DNA of 64,000 nucleotides, taken from positions 248,001-312,000 of the forward strand of contig OY755177.1 in NCBI GenBank assembly GCA_963576735.1, in the 5' to 3' direction. Position numbers and translations under genes: made by a program. How positions within the stretch are numbered: the first letter of the stretch is position 1; every line of letters starts with the position of its first letter. Below are positions 46,501-58,500 of this stretch, piece by piece. The notes beneath the pieces are model-generated. The model saw nothing but the letters and a program-made list of their open reading frames with translations. It did no database searches and was not told where the DNA came from. The DNA is from Bedellia somnulentella (taxonomy: Eukaryota > Arthropoda > Insecta > Lepidoptera > Bedelliidae).

Positions 46501-49500
46501 ATTATGGACTAAGGATGGGTGGATTCATCATTAAATGCCTCTTGTATGCTGACGATCAAGTGCTACTTGCATCATGGGCAGAAGAGTTGCAAGAGATGAT
46601 GAATATTGCATGTGAGTCTTTTGTAAGAAAGGGAATGAGGGTGAATGTGGATAAGACCAAAACGATGGTTTTTGAGAGACAGGAAGATGTGACAGAATGC
46701 GTGATTGCGATTGATGGTAAAGATGTGGAACAGGTGAAGGAGTTTGTATATCTGGGAAGTTTGTTTACAAGGGATGGAAAATGTGATGAAGACATTGAAA
46801 GAAGAGTGAAAAAGGGTAATGCGGTAAATGGAGCAATGAATAGCCTAATGACCAGTCAATCGGTGTCTGAAAAGGCCCGAATGGCTGTGCATGATGCTGT
46901 TCTTGTTCCTCCCTTGTTCTTCTTGTTCGTTCTTGACCGATCCCCGCCTGTGTCGAAATTTTTCTTTCCTTTATTTATTCTTTATTTATTAGTAATAATC
47001 CCCACATGAGTTTTTCATGAACAAAAAGATTTTGAATTATGTGATAGTTAGGCGTTTTCAACATTTGCATTCTATCTGAAAAGGTAGACAAGTGGCCTTC
47101 CGAATTAGTAAAAAATTCGGAGGTAGGAAACGCAAACACTACTTAAACGTGTAAACGAAATAAAGGATAGAAGAATTTCGCACTGGCAGCCAACTGACAC
47201 GGTAGCTCAGTTGGCAGAGCGTCCGGGGCGTTTACCCGAGGTCGCGGGTTCGATCCCCGCCTGTGTCGAAATTTTTCTTTCCTTTATTTATTCTTTATTT
47301 ATTAGTAATAATCCCCACATGAGGTTTTCATGAACAAAAAGATTTTGAATTATGTGATAGTTAGGCGTTTTCAACATTTGCATTCTATCTGAAAAGGTAG
47401 ACAAGTGGCCTTCCGAATTAGTAAAAAATTTGGAGGTAGGAAACGCAAACACTACTTAAACGTATAAACGAAATAAAGGATAGAAGAATTTCGCACTGGC
47501 AGCCAACTGACACGGTAGCTCAGTTGGCAGAGCGTCCGGGGCGTTTACCCGAGGTCGCGGGTTCGATCCCCGCCTGTGTCGAAATTTTTCTTTCCTTTAT
47601 TTATTCTTTATTTATTAGTAATAATCCCCACATGAGGTTTTCATGAACAAAAAGATTTTGAATTATGTGATAGTTAGGCGTTTTCAACATTTGCATTCTA
47701 TCTGAAAAGGTAGACAAGTGGCCTTCCGAATTAGTAAAAAATTCGGAGGTAGGAAACGCAAACACTACTTAAACGTGTAAACGAAATAAAGGATAGAAGA
47801 ATTTCGCACTGGCAGCCAACTGACACGGTAGCTCAGTTGGCAGAGCGTCCGGGGCGTTTACCCGAGGTCGCGGGTTCGATCCCCGCCTGTGTCGAAATTT
47901 TTCTTTCCTTTATTTATTCTTTATTTATTAGTAATAATCCCCACATGAGGTTTTCATGAACAAAAAGATTTTGAATTACACTTGGACCAAATTGAGAGTG
48001 TGCTCAAAAAGGCTGGCGTCCGAAGTATGAAGAATAAAAGAGCATGTATGAAAAGATTGATGGATGTAAACGAAGCTAGAGAGGTTTGTCAGGATCGTAC
48101 GAAGTGGCGATCGATAGTCTCTGCCTACCCCAATGGGAATTAATGGCGTGAGTATATGTATGTATGTATGTATGTATGTATTTGTGTTAAAGTTCTTCCA
48201 TGAATCTTCCTCCAACTATTTCTTCAAATTAATTAATAAACATTCCATGATTGCTTTACATTTAAGCCCATTTGTCACTCTTACATGCGACAGGTACACT
48301 CTTTAACTACGAAAACCTTTGCATCAGCAAATCATTAGTAACAGTAACAGTCGTATTTTAATTTGATGTTTTATTACCCAAATCATGCTCGTTACGCCAC
48401 ATCGCGGGCGCGTGTTTTTCCATCACCTAATCAAAGGTCATCAGCGAGCGACCTCATACATCATCAGCATTATTCCTGTCACGTACAAGAACAAGGATCT
48501 CGTCTTATGCGCCAAACATGTTCTAACTATGGGGTTTTTGGGCAATTGGTTTTGACCTACATAGATTTAATTGACGTTATTATGTGCGCCATAGGAGTTC
48601 AAGGGTGAGTAAGGCTTGTTTGTCAACGGACCAAGGTTTGTTATCAAGTAAGCGCTTTTGAAACCATTATTCTGTGGTTTCATCATCATAAATCAGTTAT
48701 ATCCCCAACGAGGGTCACTACTCTAGGGTCTAGAGACTCTCTAGCCTACCCTAAAATCAGGCATTGCTAGTGCATATTGCCAAAGATTATAGACTTTCAC
48801 CAATGTCTTGGTTTCCTACTAGCATTAGTCCTCAGACCACCTACCTATAGACAGATAACGCGCGTGGCACCCTATATGCCTCTCCTTCGCACAATCGGTG
48901 TTGACACAAAATCAATTTTGCCTCGCTTGTGGTAATTTGGTAAGGCTTTTCTCATGCTTTCAATAACGACAAACATATAATGTTACCGAACATATATGGC
49001 AAATATCCTCAAATAGATAAATTATGAGCAAACAATAAACTAAAATGCAACACATACCTACTAACAATGACTAATCAATAAATAGACAACAATCATCAGA
49101 TTTTTGTGTTTTCTTCTTAACAAGCACCACCAAAATCTGTACCATGGCTACTCGGTGGGAATAAAAACGTAGTTTAATAATCATTCTCATAGGGTAATAG
49201 ATCAATAATATTTTTTCAAACATAAAACAACTCTTTGAATCAAATATTCATTATAATTTTAATACCCGTTACCTTAGTCAAATTCAACATAGTTTAAATC
49301 AACAATCAAAGTTACTGTCTTTTAAACAATATTTTATTTAATTAGTTCCGAATACTTTCCTTGTTCATAGTAATTATCTTATTCACATGATGAAATCTCA
49401 CTTCTATAGGATTATGGAGATTTTGAAGCGGGCAACACCGTTGTTTTTTGTTGTTGTAGGTTATGTCTAGAATTAAATCAAAAACACAGGTAAAACGTAT

Positions 49501-52500
49501 AAATAACAGCATATCTTCTATTGTGAATCTAATAAGGTTCATAAACTGTAAATATATTCCGAGTTTTCTTTGATACGCCACTGCGAAGTGATTTATCTGA
49601 GGCTTTTTACTCGCTTCGATAACAGCATGCCCAAAACTTTTTATTTACCAATTTTTAAAGCACGATCACATAAACAAGGTCTCTGCCCTAAACAAGCTTA
49701 CTTCCTACGAGTCCAAAATATGATTTGTTGCACGTATTTGAACAAAATAATCTTAAATCATCAAAGGTAAACAAAGAGCTTATTATTATGACACTGAATT
49801 TTCTGCAAACTGTCAAGAGTGACAGTTTGATCCAACAAAAAACAGGTTACACCGTAAGGGACAAAAATTACAGTACTAACTCTTTCTATCTTTAAGAGTT
49901 TTATAATTAGCTATCCTTTTCTTGCTCGTCGTGACGTATTCTTTATCTCTCTAGTTGTGTATGCTCTAAGCATTAGTCCAAATGCTCCTTAACTTATTGA
50001 CAGTGGCCGGGGCCGTCAGCTTGACATGCCTTCCAAAGAGATCTTGACTCTCAGACAATGACATAGCTCAACCTGCAATCTCAGCCACTTGTTGGAATTG
50101 AGGCGAAAGGGTTGTAAAAATAGGATTGGTTGGCGATGCGTCTCTCTAGCCAGATCCCCGAAATATTACTGAAGAAGATTGCGAGGCTATAATTGTTCAT
50201 ACAAAAAGGGGACTTTTTTAACCACCGGTAAACATAGAACGCTTTGAATAAGTTAATATCAGAGAAATTGAGGATCAAAATTTACGTAAATTTGCCATTA
50301 CCCTGTAAAAAATCTTGGCTTCGTTTTCATCTATAACATTTAAATCTAACTTAATATTCTATTATCCCCATATTTCGAAACCTTAGTTCGGGAGCAAAAT
50401 GAGCGCATTTTTTTTAAGCTTATCTCTTCCGCACGACGACGTTCTAATGAAATGAAGTAGATATGGATTTTTGATCTCTCTAAAAGCCTTAATACTTTTT
50501 GTCGGCGCACTGTCTTTAAAACTAATGCCATAATTTATAGAACTGCAAAAATACAGTGTCTCGACCAGCACATTTTTTTTAAATTCTAACAGTGTTTACT
50601 TTTAGCAAGTTAATAAATGTAGAGTTTGTTTTTCTGACCAAATAATTAATTAATTATTTTTATATAATGGTTTTGCATGTCATACATTTACGCAATTACC
50701 AAGAAATAATAAATATTCTAAGTACTTTGTTATTTAAATGTACTCCTTATACGCTTAGCCCTATAAAATGCGTTGCTGTATACTTAATGTCAGTTTGTAA
50801 TAGAATCGCCCCATGTTTTCAAAGATCATCACTATCAAAGAAAGAACCTTGCGATGCATGTCACGCCTAGTCCAGTATCAGGGTGTTTCCTGTCCAACAT
50901 CGCTGTTGCCGAAAATACCAAGACATTATTGATTCCGTAAAGCTCATTTTAATTGATGTTTTTGTTCCTAAAAGTACATAAATCAGTCACGTTTTTTATG
51001 GTGAATGGGGAAAAGATTGTTAAATAGCGGTAGTATAGAGGCTGGTTCAATCCCCGCCGGTGTCGAAATTTTTCTTCTTTTATTTATCCTTTATTTATTA
51101 GAGATTGGTTATAGGGCCAACAACCGCATCAACATTTACTTTACAATCTTTCCACCCCACTAACTTCCAAAAGTGGCCGAGGTTTTTTTATTCCGAAGCT
51201 CTGGCTATCTCTTCTTGGTATTCATAGCCGTGCGTATATGTATGTTTGGATTTAATGAAAATACTTTTTAAATGTTTATACATATTATAACCCTTAATCG
51301 ATATTTTGTAGCATTGTCAGCATTTTTACCTAAAATTTTACTTTTACTTAAGATACTTTCAGAAAGTCAAATCGATCGCTCACTCTATTGGATCATACTT
51401 AGGAACCACTGTCAACTGATGTCATCAAAAACAATGCTCAGTGTCTACAAAGACTGTATACATACATATACTCAAGCCATTACATTCCTCTGGGGAAGAC
51501 AGAGACTATTGATTGCCACTTTGTACGATCCTGGCAAACCTCTCGAGTTTCATTTACATTCATTAAATATTTCCATTCCTGTTATTTTATTCTTCAGACT
51601 CCCGCCTTTTTGATGATGTGTAAAAACATAGAACCTTCTCTTTTTTAGTCGGTTGAAGCGCTAAAACCTTCACCTGAATGTAACAAATACTTTTCTGATA
51701 ACCGTATCCAAATAGCTTTAGCCAAACGTGAGATAATTGCGGACAAACGTACATACATACAAACAATCGAACTGAGAACCTCCTTTTTGAAGTCGGTTAA
51801 AAACAGGATAAGCCAATATAAACACCCCAACCATACATATATTAGAAGGTACAGTACCTGATTGCAGGCGGCGACGCGTCGTGGCGCGAGGTGCTGACGC
51901 TGCCTAACATACTGAAGGAGTTCAATCCGGCGCTGCAGGGCTACTCCACGGGCACCGGCGAGTGGCTCACCAAGAACTCGCGGCTCAACGTGGCATTCCC
52001 CGTCGCTTCCGATATGGACGCTTATAAACAGGCTAAGGTATTACGTTGGTGTTATACGTCAGAGATTATTTCAAATATACTTTACTTATAATTATGTAAA
52101 TAGCACCACAGTCTGTTTTCCAACTGGCTAAAAAGTCTTCTTATTTTGTGTGGTATTATAACTAGCGTACCTCACCTTAGAAAAATATAGTTATAATTGG
52201 TCAGTACTGGAAAGACCAATAAGGGACTACAGAAACGCTTTTTTTATTATTAACCTATCGTGCCCTGCCACTGCTGGGCAAAGGTCTCTCCCTGGATTTT
52301 CCATTCATCCCTGTCTTGGGCCTGCTCTCTCCTATCTTTTCGAAAGGTTTCCAGTTCATCCCGCCATTTCCATCTTGGTCTGCCTCTGCGCCAACGGCCG
52401 TTGCTGTTGTTGTCAGCGCTGTTGTCACCCATTGGGTGACATTTTTAGCCCACCTGTCCCACTTCAATTTGGCTGTCTTAGCACCCACGTCGGCTATTTG

Positions 52501-55500
52501 AGTTTTGGAGTGCAGATCGGTGTTGCAAATGCGGTCTGTTCGCTTCACACCCGAAATACTGCGTTCTATCGTTCTCTGGCACACCTTGAGTTTGGACTTC
52601 TGAGACTCAGTCAATGAACATGTCTGTGCACCGTAAGTTAGGACAGGCAGGATACACATATCAATGAGTTTACGCTTTAGGGACAAAGGTAAGTCGCCCT
52701 TCATTAGCGACTTCATGGACCAGAAGCTCTTCTGCCTGGATTCGAAGGCTATCTGGCCCAAGTAAATGTACTCATCGGTGTATTTTATTTCCTGCCCATC
52801 TACCTCAACCCTACGTCTTGCGCTATTGGTCATAACTAAAGGTTTGCCGTTGATAGCTCTCGCAACATTCGTTGGAGCTCGGGTGCTGAGTGGGAGAGTA
52901 GGACTATATCGTCGGCGAACCTGAGGTTTTTCAATTTGTGGCCTCCGATATCGATGCCCTTATTCTCCCATGACTGCGTCAACTTCTTGAAGACTTCCTC
53001 AAGACAACTTGTAAACAAATTAGGAGACAGTGGGAAGCCCTTCTCAATTGGAAACGTCGGACCTGGCCTTTCCAATTTCACGTTAGCTGTGCTCTTCCTG
53101 TAGATAGCACCAACGAGTTCAATATACGTCGATTCTATTTTTTGATTTGCAAGGGCGAAAAATATTGCTTGGCGGTGGAGACTGTCAAAAGCTTTGGTAT
53201 AATCAATGAAAGAAAGAAAGAAAGAAATAATGTTTATTTGGTAATTAACACAAGACAATGACAAATATATATATACAAAAAAAGAAAAAAAACATTACCA
53301 AAAAGGCCTTGACTCAGCACTCGCATGACAGAGTATATACTCATCATACACTGATTTTCAGTCAAAGCCCTGTTTAACTTAAATATAGGTATTTAAAATT
53401 GCACTATTGACAAATTTAATACTACAGCTATTTTACTAAAGCTCATCAGACACATATTTGATGAGAAAAAAGAAAAAAATATAACATAAAGAAAAGTAAA
53501 AAACAACAATGAAAACTAAATATATACAATAGGAAAACCAAACACTTGCAATTTTGCAACAATATTCATTAATTTACAACAATATATAATGAGGCTATCT
53601 ACTATGGTCGGGCTGAGAAGTGAGGGGTAAGGCACTAATTTAAAACAAAGGTTGCGTATAAATATATAGAAACAATGAATGCAAGGGAAAGGGGTATGTT
53701 GAACTCGTTGGTCATTTCTATTATTTGGTTGAACGTGTGTAAATGGTCAGTGGTTGAATAACCAGGTCGGAAACTGGCTTGTTCTGATGGTTGATGCTGG
53801 TTCAGTAGAGATCGAATTCGGTTGTAAATAATTTATAAACGTTTGATGTTAAGCTAACGGGTCTGTCATTTCCGATGTCTGATTTTTCGCCTTTTTTATG
53901 AAGTAATATGATATTGGAATGACAGAATTTACGCGGATTTTTTTCTGAAACTAATATTTCATTGCAAAGGTTGGCAAGGTGGGGTAATAACGTTAGCTCT
54001 CTTAATTTTAGTGATTCTGTTGTGACGCCGTCTTCTCCTTTTTTCATAATACATACTTTTTAGAGCTATATGTACTTCATAGCCTATGATAAACGGAATA
54101 TTATCACAGAATGAATATTCATCATGTGAGTTTGCATCTCTGGTTGTACCGGCGTATAAATCCTTATAAAAGCTTGTACAAATTTCTATAATCTTTTGCC
54201 TATTAGTATGTTTTCGACCATTTTTATCCTTCAAACTTGTTATCCGACTTCCCTGTAGAATTACCTGTTTGGCTGTCTGAGAGATCAGTGTTTCAGCAAA
54301 GCAACAAGTTTGGTATTAAATGCTCTTAGGTCCCTTCTGATGCTGCGTTTCACTCGTCTGTTTAATTGTTTATATTCTTCGCTAAATTTATCTGCTTGTT
54401 CTCTAGTTTTAATTAAGTTAATTGCGTCTTGTGATAATTTGTTACTGTTTTGTATTTCATGTTACTTTTATGATATTAACAATATTGTCATAACTTTTTT
54501 GTACGTCGCCTTTCTTGTAGTCGAGAAGAGTAATAAATTGATTTTTTAACTCTATATTAAATTGTTCCTGATAGCCCATAAGTGTGAGTTTGTCAAATTT
54601 ATACACAATAATTTATTACACATGCCATAAGTAAATTAAAAAGTTTCCCCATAGTTATTGAGTACCGAAATTTTGAGCATGTTTGCAAATAATAGATTTC
54701 AGAACTAGATAGAGTGGTAAAAAGTTTATGAAATGCACTCATGAAATAATAAATAATTAGAAATTCCTCAGCAACTTTTTAAAATGTGAGTGGGGAAAAG
54801 ATGGTAAAAAGAAAGGTTGTTGGTGATGAATTGTCTCCAACCGCATCGCCCAAAAATGCCTTAAAAGCTCCAAATACCATTAGTCGTCTCTTATGTACAT
54901 CCACCGGAAGAAATGGGGTAGTGCTATTCTGAGCCGACACTACATAGCATGTAGTGTAGTAGTTTTATGGTAGGTAAAGAGTATATAATAGTTTTGTAGC
55001 AATCTTTAGTTTACGCATTTGGCAGCACCTGGTTTTTACACAAAACGATGATAGATGGTGGTACTAGACATAGGATTGCGGTAATGAACTTTTAGTTTAT
55101 ATTACAAGATGTAGTAGCTAGCAGCCCTTATAAAACCGTCTTGTGCTGTGACCCAATCTTATACGCCAATGATCTACGATGTTTGAAACATTTGTTCCAG
55201 GTGCTAGTGGCCCGCATGCGCGCGACGCCGTCCATCGACATGGCGCGGCACTGGAAGATGGTGACGCTGTTCCTGGGCGCCAACGACCTGTGCAGCGCGT
55301 CCTGCCACTCCGCGCGCTGGACGCCGGCCTCCCACGGCGGCAAGCTGGCGCGCGCGCTGGACTACCTGCACCGCGCCCTGCCGCGCGCGCTCGTCAACCT
55401 CGTGCCCGTGCTGGGTCGGTACCGCTGTACACGTCACGTACACACTGCACTACCTGCCGCGCGCGCTCGTCAACCTCGTGCCCGTGCTGGGTCGGTACCG

Positions 55501-58500
55501 CTGTACACGTCACGTACACACTGCACTACCTGCCGCGCGCGCTCGTCAACCTCGTGCCCGTGCTGGGTCGGTACCGCTGTACACGTCACGTACACACTGC
55601 ACTACCTGCCGCGCGCGCTCGTCAACCTCGTGCCCGTGCTGGGTCGGTACCGCTGTACACGTCACGTACACACTGCACTACCTGCCGCGCGCGCTCGTCA
55701 ACCTCGTGCCCGTGCTGGGTCGGTACCGCTGTACACGTCACGTACACACTGCACTACCTGCCGCGCGCGCTCGTCAACCTCGTGCCCGTGCTGGGTCGGT
55801 ACCGCTGTACACGTCACGTACACACTGCACTACCTGCCGCGCGCGCTCGTCAACCTCGTGTCTCGTTTCAGTATAATCATCCCGTGAACACACAAGTCGA
55901 CACAATTACGTACGGATTCACCTTCAGCAAACCACAACACAGCTTGCGGAGTGATTATGAAGTTGGCACATTGAGGTTAATCTTTCCAAAAGCGCAGCAA
56001 TGCTCTTTTGGAAAAGAAGCGCCTCGCGCGAACCGTCACGCCCTGCATAATTCTCCGGTTCACCTATCCCGTGGATAAAAAGACTTAATACTTTGGTATT
56101 GCCTTTGATCCCCGGCTCACATGACACCACCACATCAAATACATACAAAGCAAAAGCTCTCACCGATTATTTAAGCTCGTAGCAAGTTATCACTACAATA
56201 CCTCTACAAACCATGAAAGCGGTTAATCCTCTCGTACGGTAATGTTGCGTTCTCACACGCCTCTCTGGCCCTGATTAATGTTTGGACATCGTATACGTAA
56301 CGAGCTGCCAGTGCTTTGCGGGTCCAATTTAACACGCTGTGAGGGCTGCCGTACCGGAGCAATGCCTTATGAATGTTCTCGGAAGCGCGTTGACAGTTTT
56401 CCTGCCATAATTCGCCAGCCGCAATAGGCTGCCATTGCCCAGGATTTCCAATGAGAACAAGCTTTCACAAAATGTAGCAAGCTTTACATAAAGTGTTTTA
56501 TATTTATTTGTTGGAATGTGAACATATTGTTCGCTGTAAATTGTTACGACTTTTACTAATATTGTGGCCCAATATCATTACGGCCATAATGCGGAAACGG
56601 AGCGTCGCGCTAGGTCACGTCTGCAGTACCACCAACACACTTCTAAGTTTGTTTATAGATTATTGGAGATCACTTCACTCCTCTTCCAAAGATGAGTGCA
56701 GCTCTACACTTGTGTATAACCTTTTGTTAAATCTAAATGTTCTAAATGAATTATTTCTGTATGAACACTAGTTTCTAAGTCTTGTTTTTGTAACCAACAC
56801 TTATGGACATTTTTGACATGACATTCAAATTTTCAATATTAGTCTTTAATATACATTTTATCATGATTTGCTTTGTTATATATAATACATACATACATAT
56901 ACTCACGGCTAGAAATCCCTAGAAGGGGTAGCCAGAGCTGAGGAATCAGAAATTCCTCAGCCACTTTTGGAAGTTGCGTGGGGAAAAGATGGTGAAATAA
57001 AAGTTGTTGGTGATGGGTCTCCAACCGCATCGCCTAAAAATCCCTTTATAGCCCCAATACCGTTAGTCGCCTCTTACGTACACCCACCGAAAGAAATGAG
57101 GTAGTGTTACTAATAAATAAAGGAAAGAAAAATTTCGACACTGAATCGAACTCGCATCGAATCGCAATGTTTTCAACATTTGCATTCTATCTGAAAAGGT
57201 AGACATGTGGCCTTCCGAATTAGTAAAAATTCGGAGGTTGGGAACGCAAACACTACTAAAACGTGTATGGGAAATAAAGGATAGAAGAATTTTGCGCTGG
57301 CAGTCATTGACACGGTAGCTCAATTGGCAGAGCGACGGGGGCGTATACCCGAGGTCGCGGGTTCGATTCCTGCCTGTGTCGAAATTTTTCCTTTATTTAT
57401 TAGTAATAATCCCCACATGAGGTTTTCATGAACCAAAAGATTTAAATTATGTGGTAGTGTTATTCTAAGTCGAAACTACACAGCGTAATATATAATATAA
57501 TAGTTGTAATGATATTTGCAGACGTGTCAGTGTCGGTGCGCGTGCTGCGGCCCATGTCGTGCCGCCTGATGCACTCGCTGTTCTGCTCGTGCTTCCACGC
57601 CGGCGGCGGCGAGCTGCAGCGCCTGGTCACGGCCACCAGGCTCTACCAGAAGGCTGAGGAGGACTTGGTGAGTGGATCTATTATCAAACTATTTTACAGA
57701 TGCTTGAAAAAATGGTTTTCCGTGTAGTGCCGGCTTAGAATGTCGCTACCCCTTTCTACCCACGGGTGTCGTAAGAGGCGAGGTTTTATTCGCATGCTGT
57801 TTCGCATCTTTTGTTTCACACATTAGTAACATTTGTCTATGTGTGCAGTTTCGGATTGCTCGGAACAGATTTAAAAAGCCAATTACTATGAATGTCACAC
57901 ATCTGTGTTATAATTGATCAATGTGTAATATAACAAGAGCTTTAATAAAATGTTTTAAAGCAAAAATACCCAACAATGTTGTTATAGAGAGATTCAAAGC
58001 CTCAAAAAGTAATTATATCCATTTATATATGTACTAGCTGACCCGACAGACTTCGTACTGTCAAATTTGCTTATGACAAAGCTTAAGGCGTTTTCTCCGG
58101 TGCTCTTAGTTCAATCAAGCGTAAATATTTTATTACTCAAATTTTTCCGGGATAAAAAGTATCCTATGTTATAATTTGGGTCATTATCTAGCATTCTGCT
58201 AACTTTCATTCATATGCATTATGTACATGAGGAGCCTTTCTGCCTCAAACACACAAACATCGAAACATCAAATCTCTCACATTTATAACATTAATAGGAT
58301 TCTGTAACTTTTTTTTATAATTTCCCAGATAAACAGCGGTCGCTACGACACCAAAGAGGACTTCACCGTAGTGATCCAGCCGTTCATGAAGCTGTTCAAC
58401 GCGCCCATACCTATTCCAGAGAAATTACCTCTCGTCATACACCAGTCCTATATCACCCATGACTGCTTTCATTTCTCACAGAAAGGACACGCTTTGGGTG

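Larger units (their letters stand above)
44668..46905 (+). pseudogene. L2 reverse transcriptase, interrupted
   Basis: Before the break: lysine/glutamate-rich linker, then GKAAGYDRITIEMLR and GKVPRDWCKAVIVPLY. After it: YKGKGSHQEAKNYRGISLL, AGFRKGMGCMDQIF, CSFIDLEKAYDRV, GDRQGCVASPWLFNLFMDD, the catalytic LLYADDQVLLA and VYLGSLFTRDGK. Apart from the insertion, the reverse transcriptase frame is open through the catalytic YADD. The endonuclease domain is absent. Confidence 0.85.
46906..47978 (+). repeat. tRNA-cloverleaf tandem array (313-bp units)
   Basis: The marker CGATCCCCGCC recurs at 46938, 47251, 47564 and 47877, exactly 313 bases apart. Three whole tRNA-like copies and one 3' fragment. 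Units are the 310-bp family of 27.2 kb in opposite orientation. The edges lie directly in the L2 LINE. Confidence 0.9.
44655..48182 (+). mobile_element. LINE family L2, 5'-truncated, twice interrupted
   Basis: Coding parts 44655-45246, 46011-46905 and 47979-48143, then the 3' end GTGAGTATATGTATGTATG. The first interruption is a Harbinger-like element (45247-46007); the second is a tRNA-like array (about 46906-47978) that also replaces part of the C-terminal coding region. Possibly RTE- or R4-like; clade uncertain. Confidence 0.85.
56888..57482 (-). repeat. SINE A split by a tRNA-cloverleaf unit
   Basis: SINE parts 56888-57111 and 57452-57482. The break is bracketed by GGTAGTGTTA on both sides. 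Confidence 0.88.

Noticed and set aside
48363..48608. 81-codon plus ORF as an alternative lipase exon
   Set aside because: No similarity to the lipase family, no fitting splice phase, and the exon 1 to exon 2 junction is already complete without it.
49342..49581. 79-codon minus ORF
   Set aside because: AT-driven chance frame with no motif or splice support.
50346..50571. Possible LINE reverse transcriptase C-terminal remnant (minus)
   Set aside because: Only SINYGISF-like wording; too short and decayed to assign.
55204..55443. Minus-strand ORF of 79 codons and other open frames over the 76-bp repeat
   Set aside because: They are shadows of GC-rich lipase exon 3 and of a stop-free repeat; the + frame gives the lipase text.
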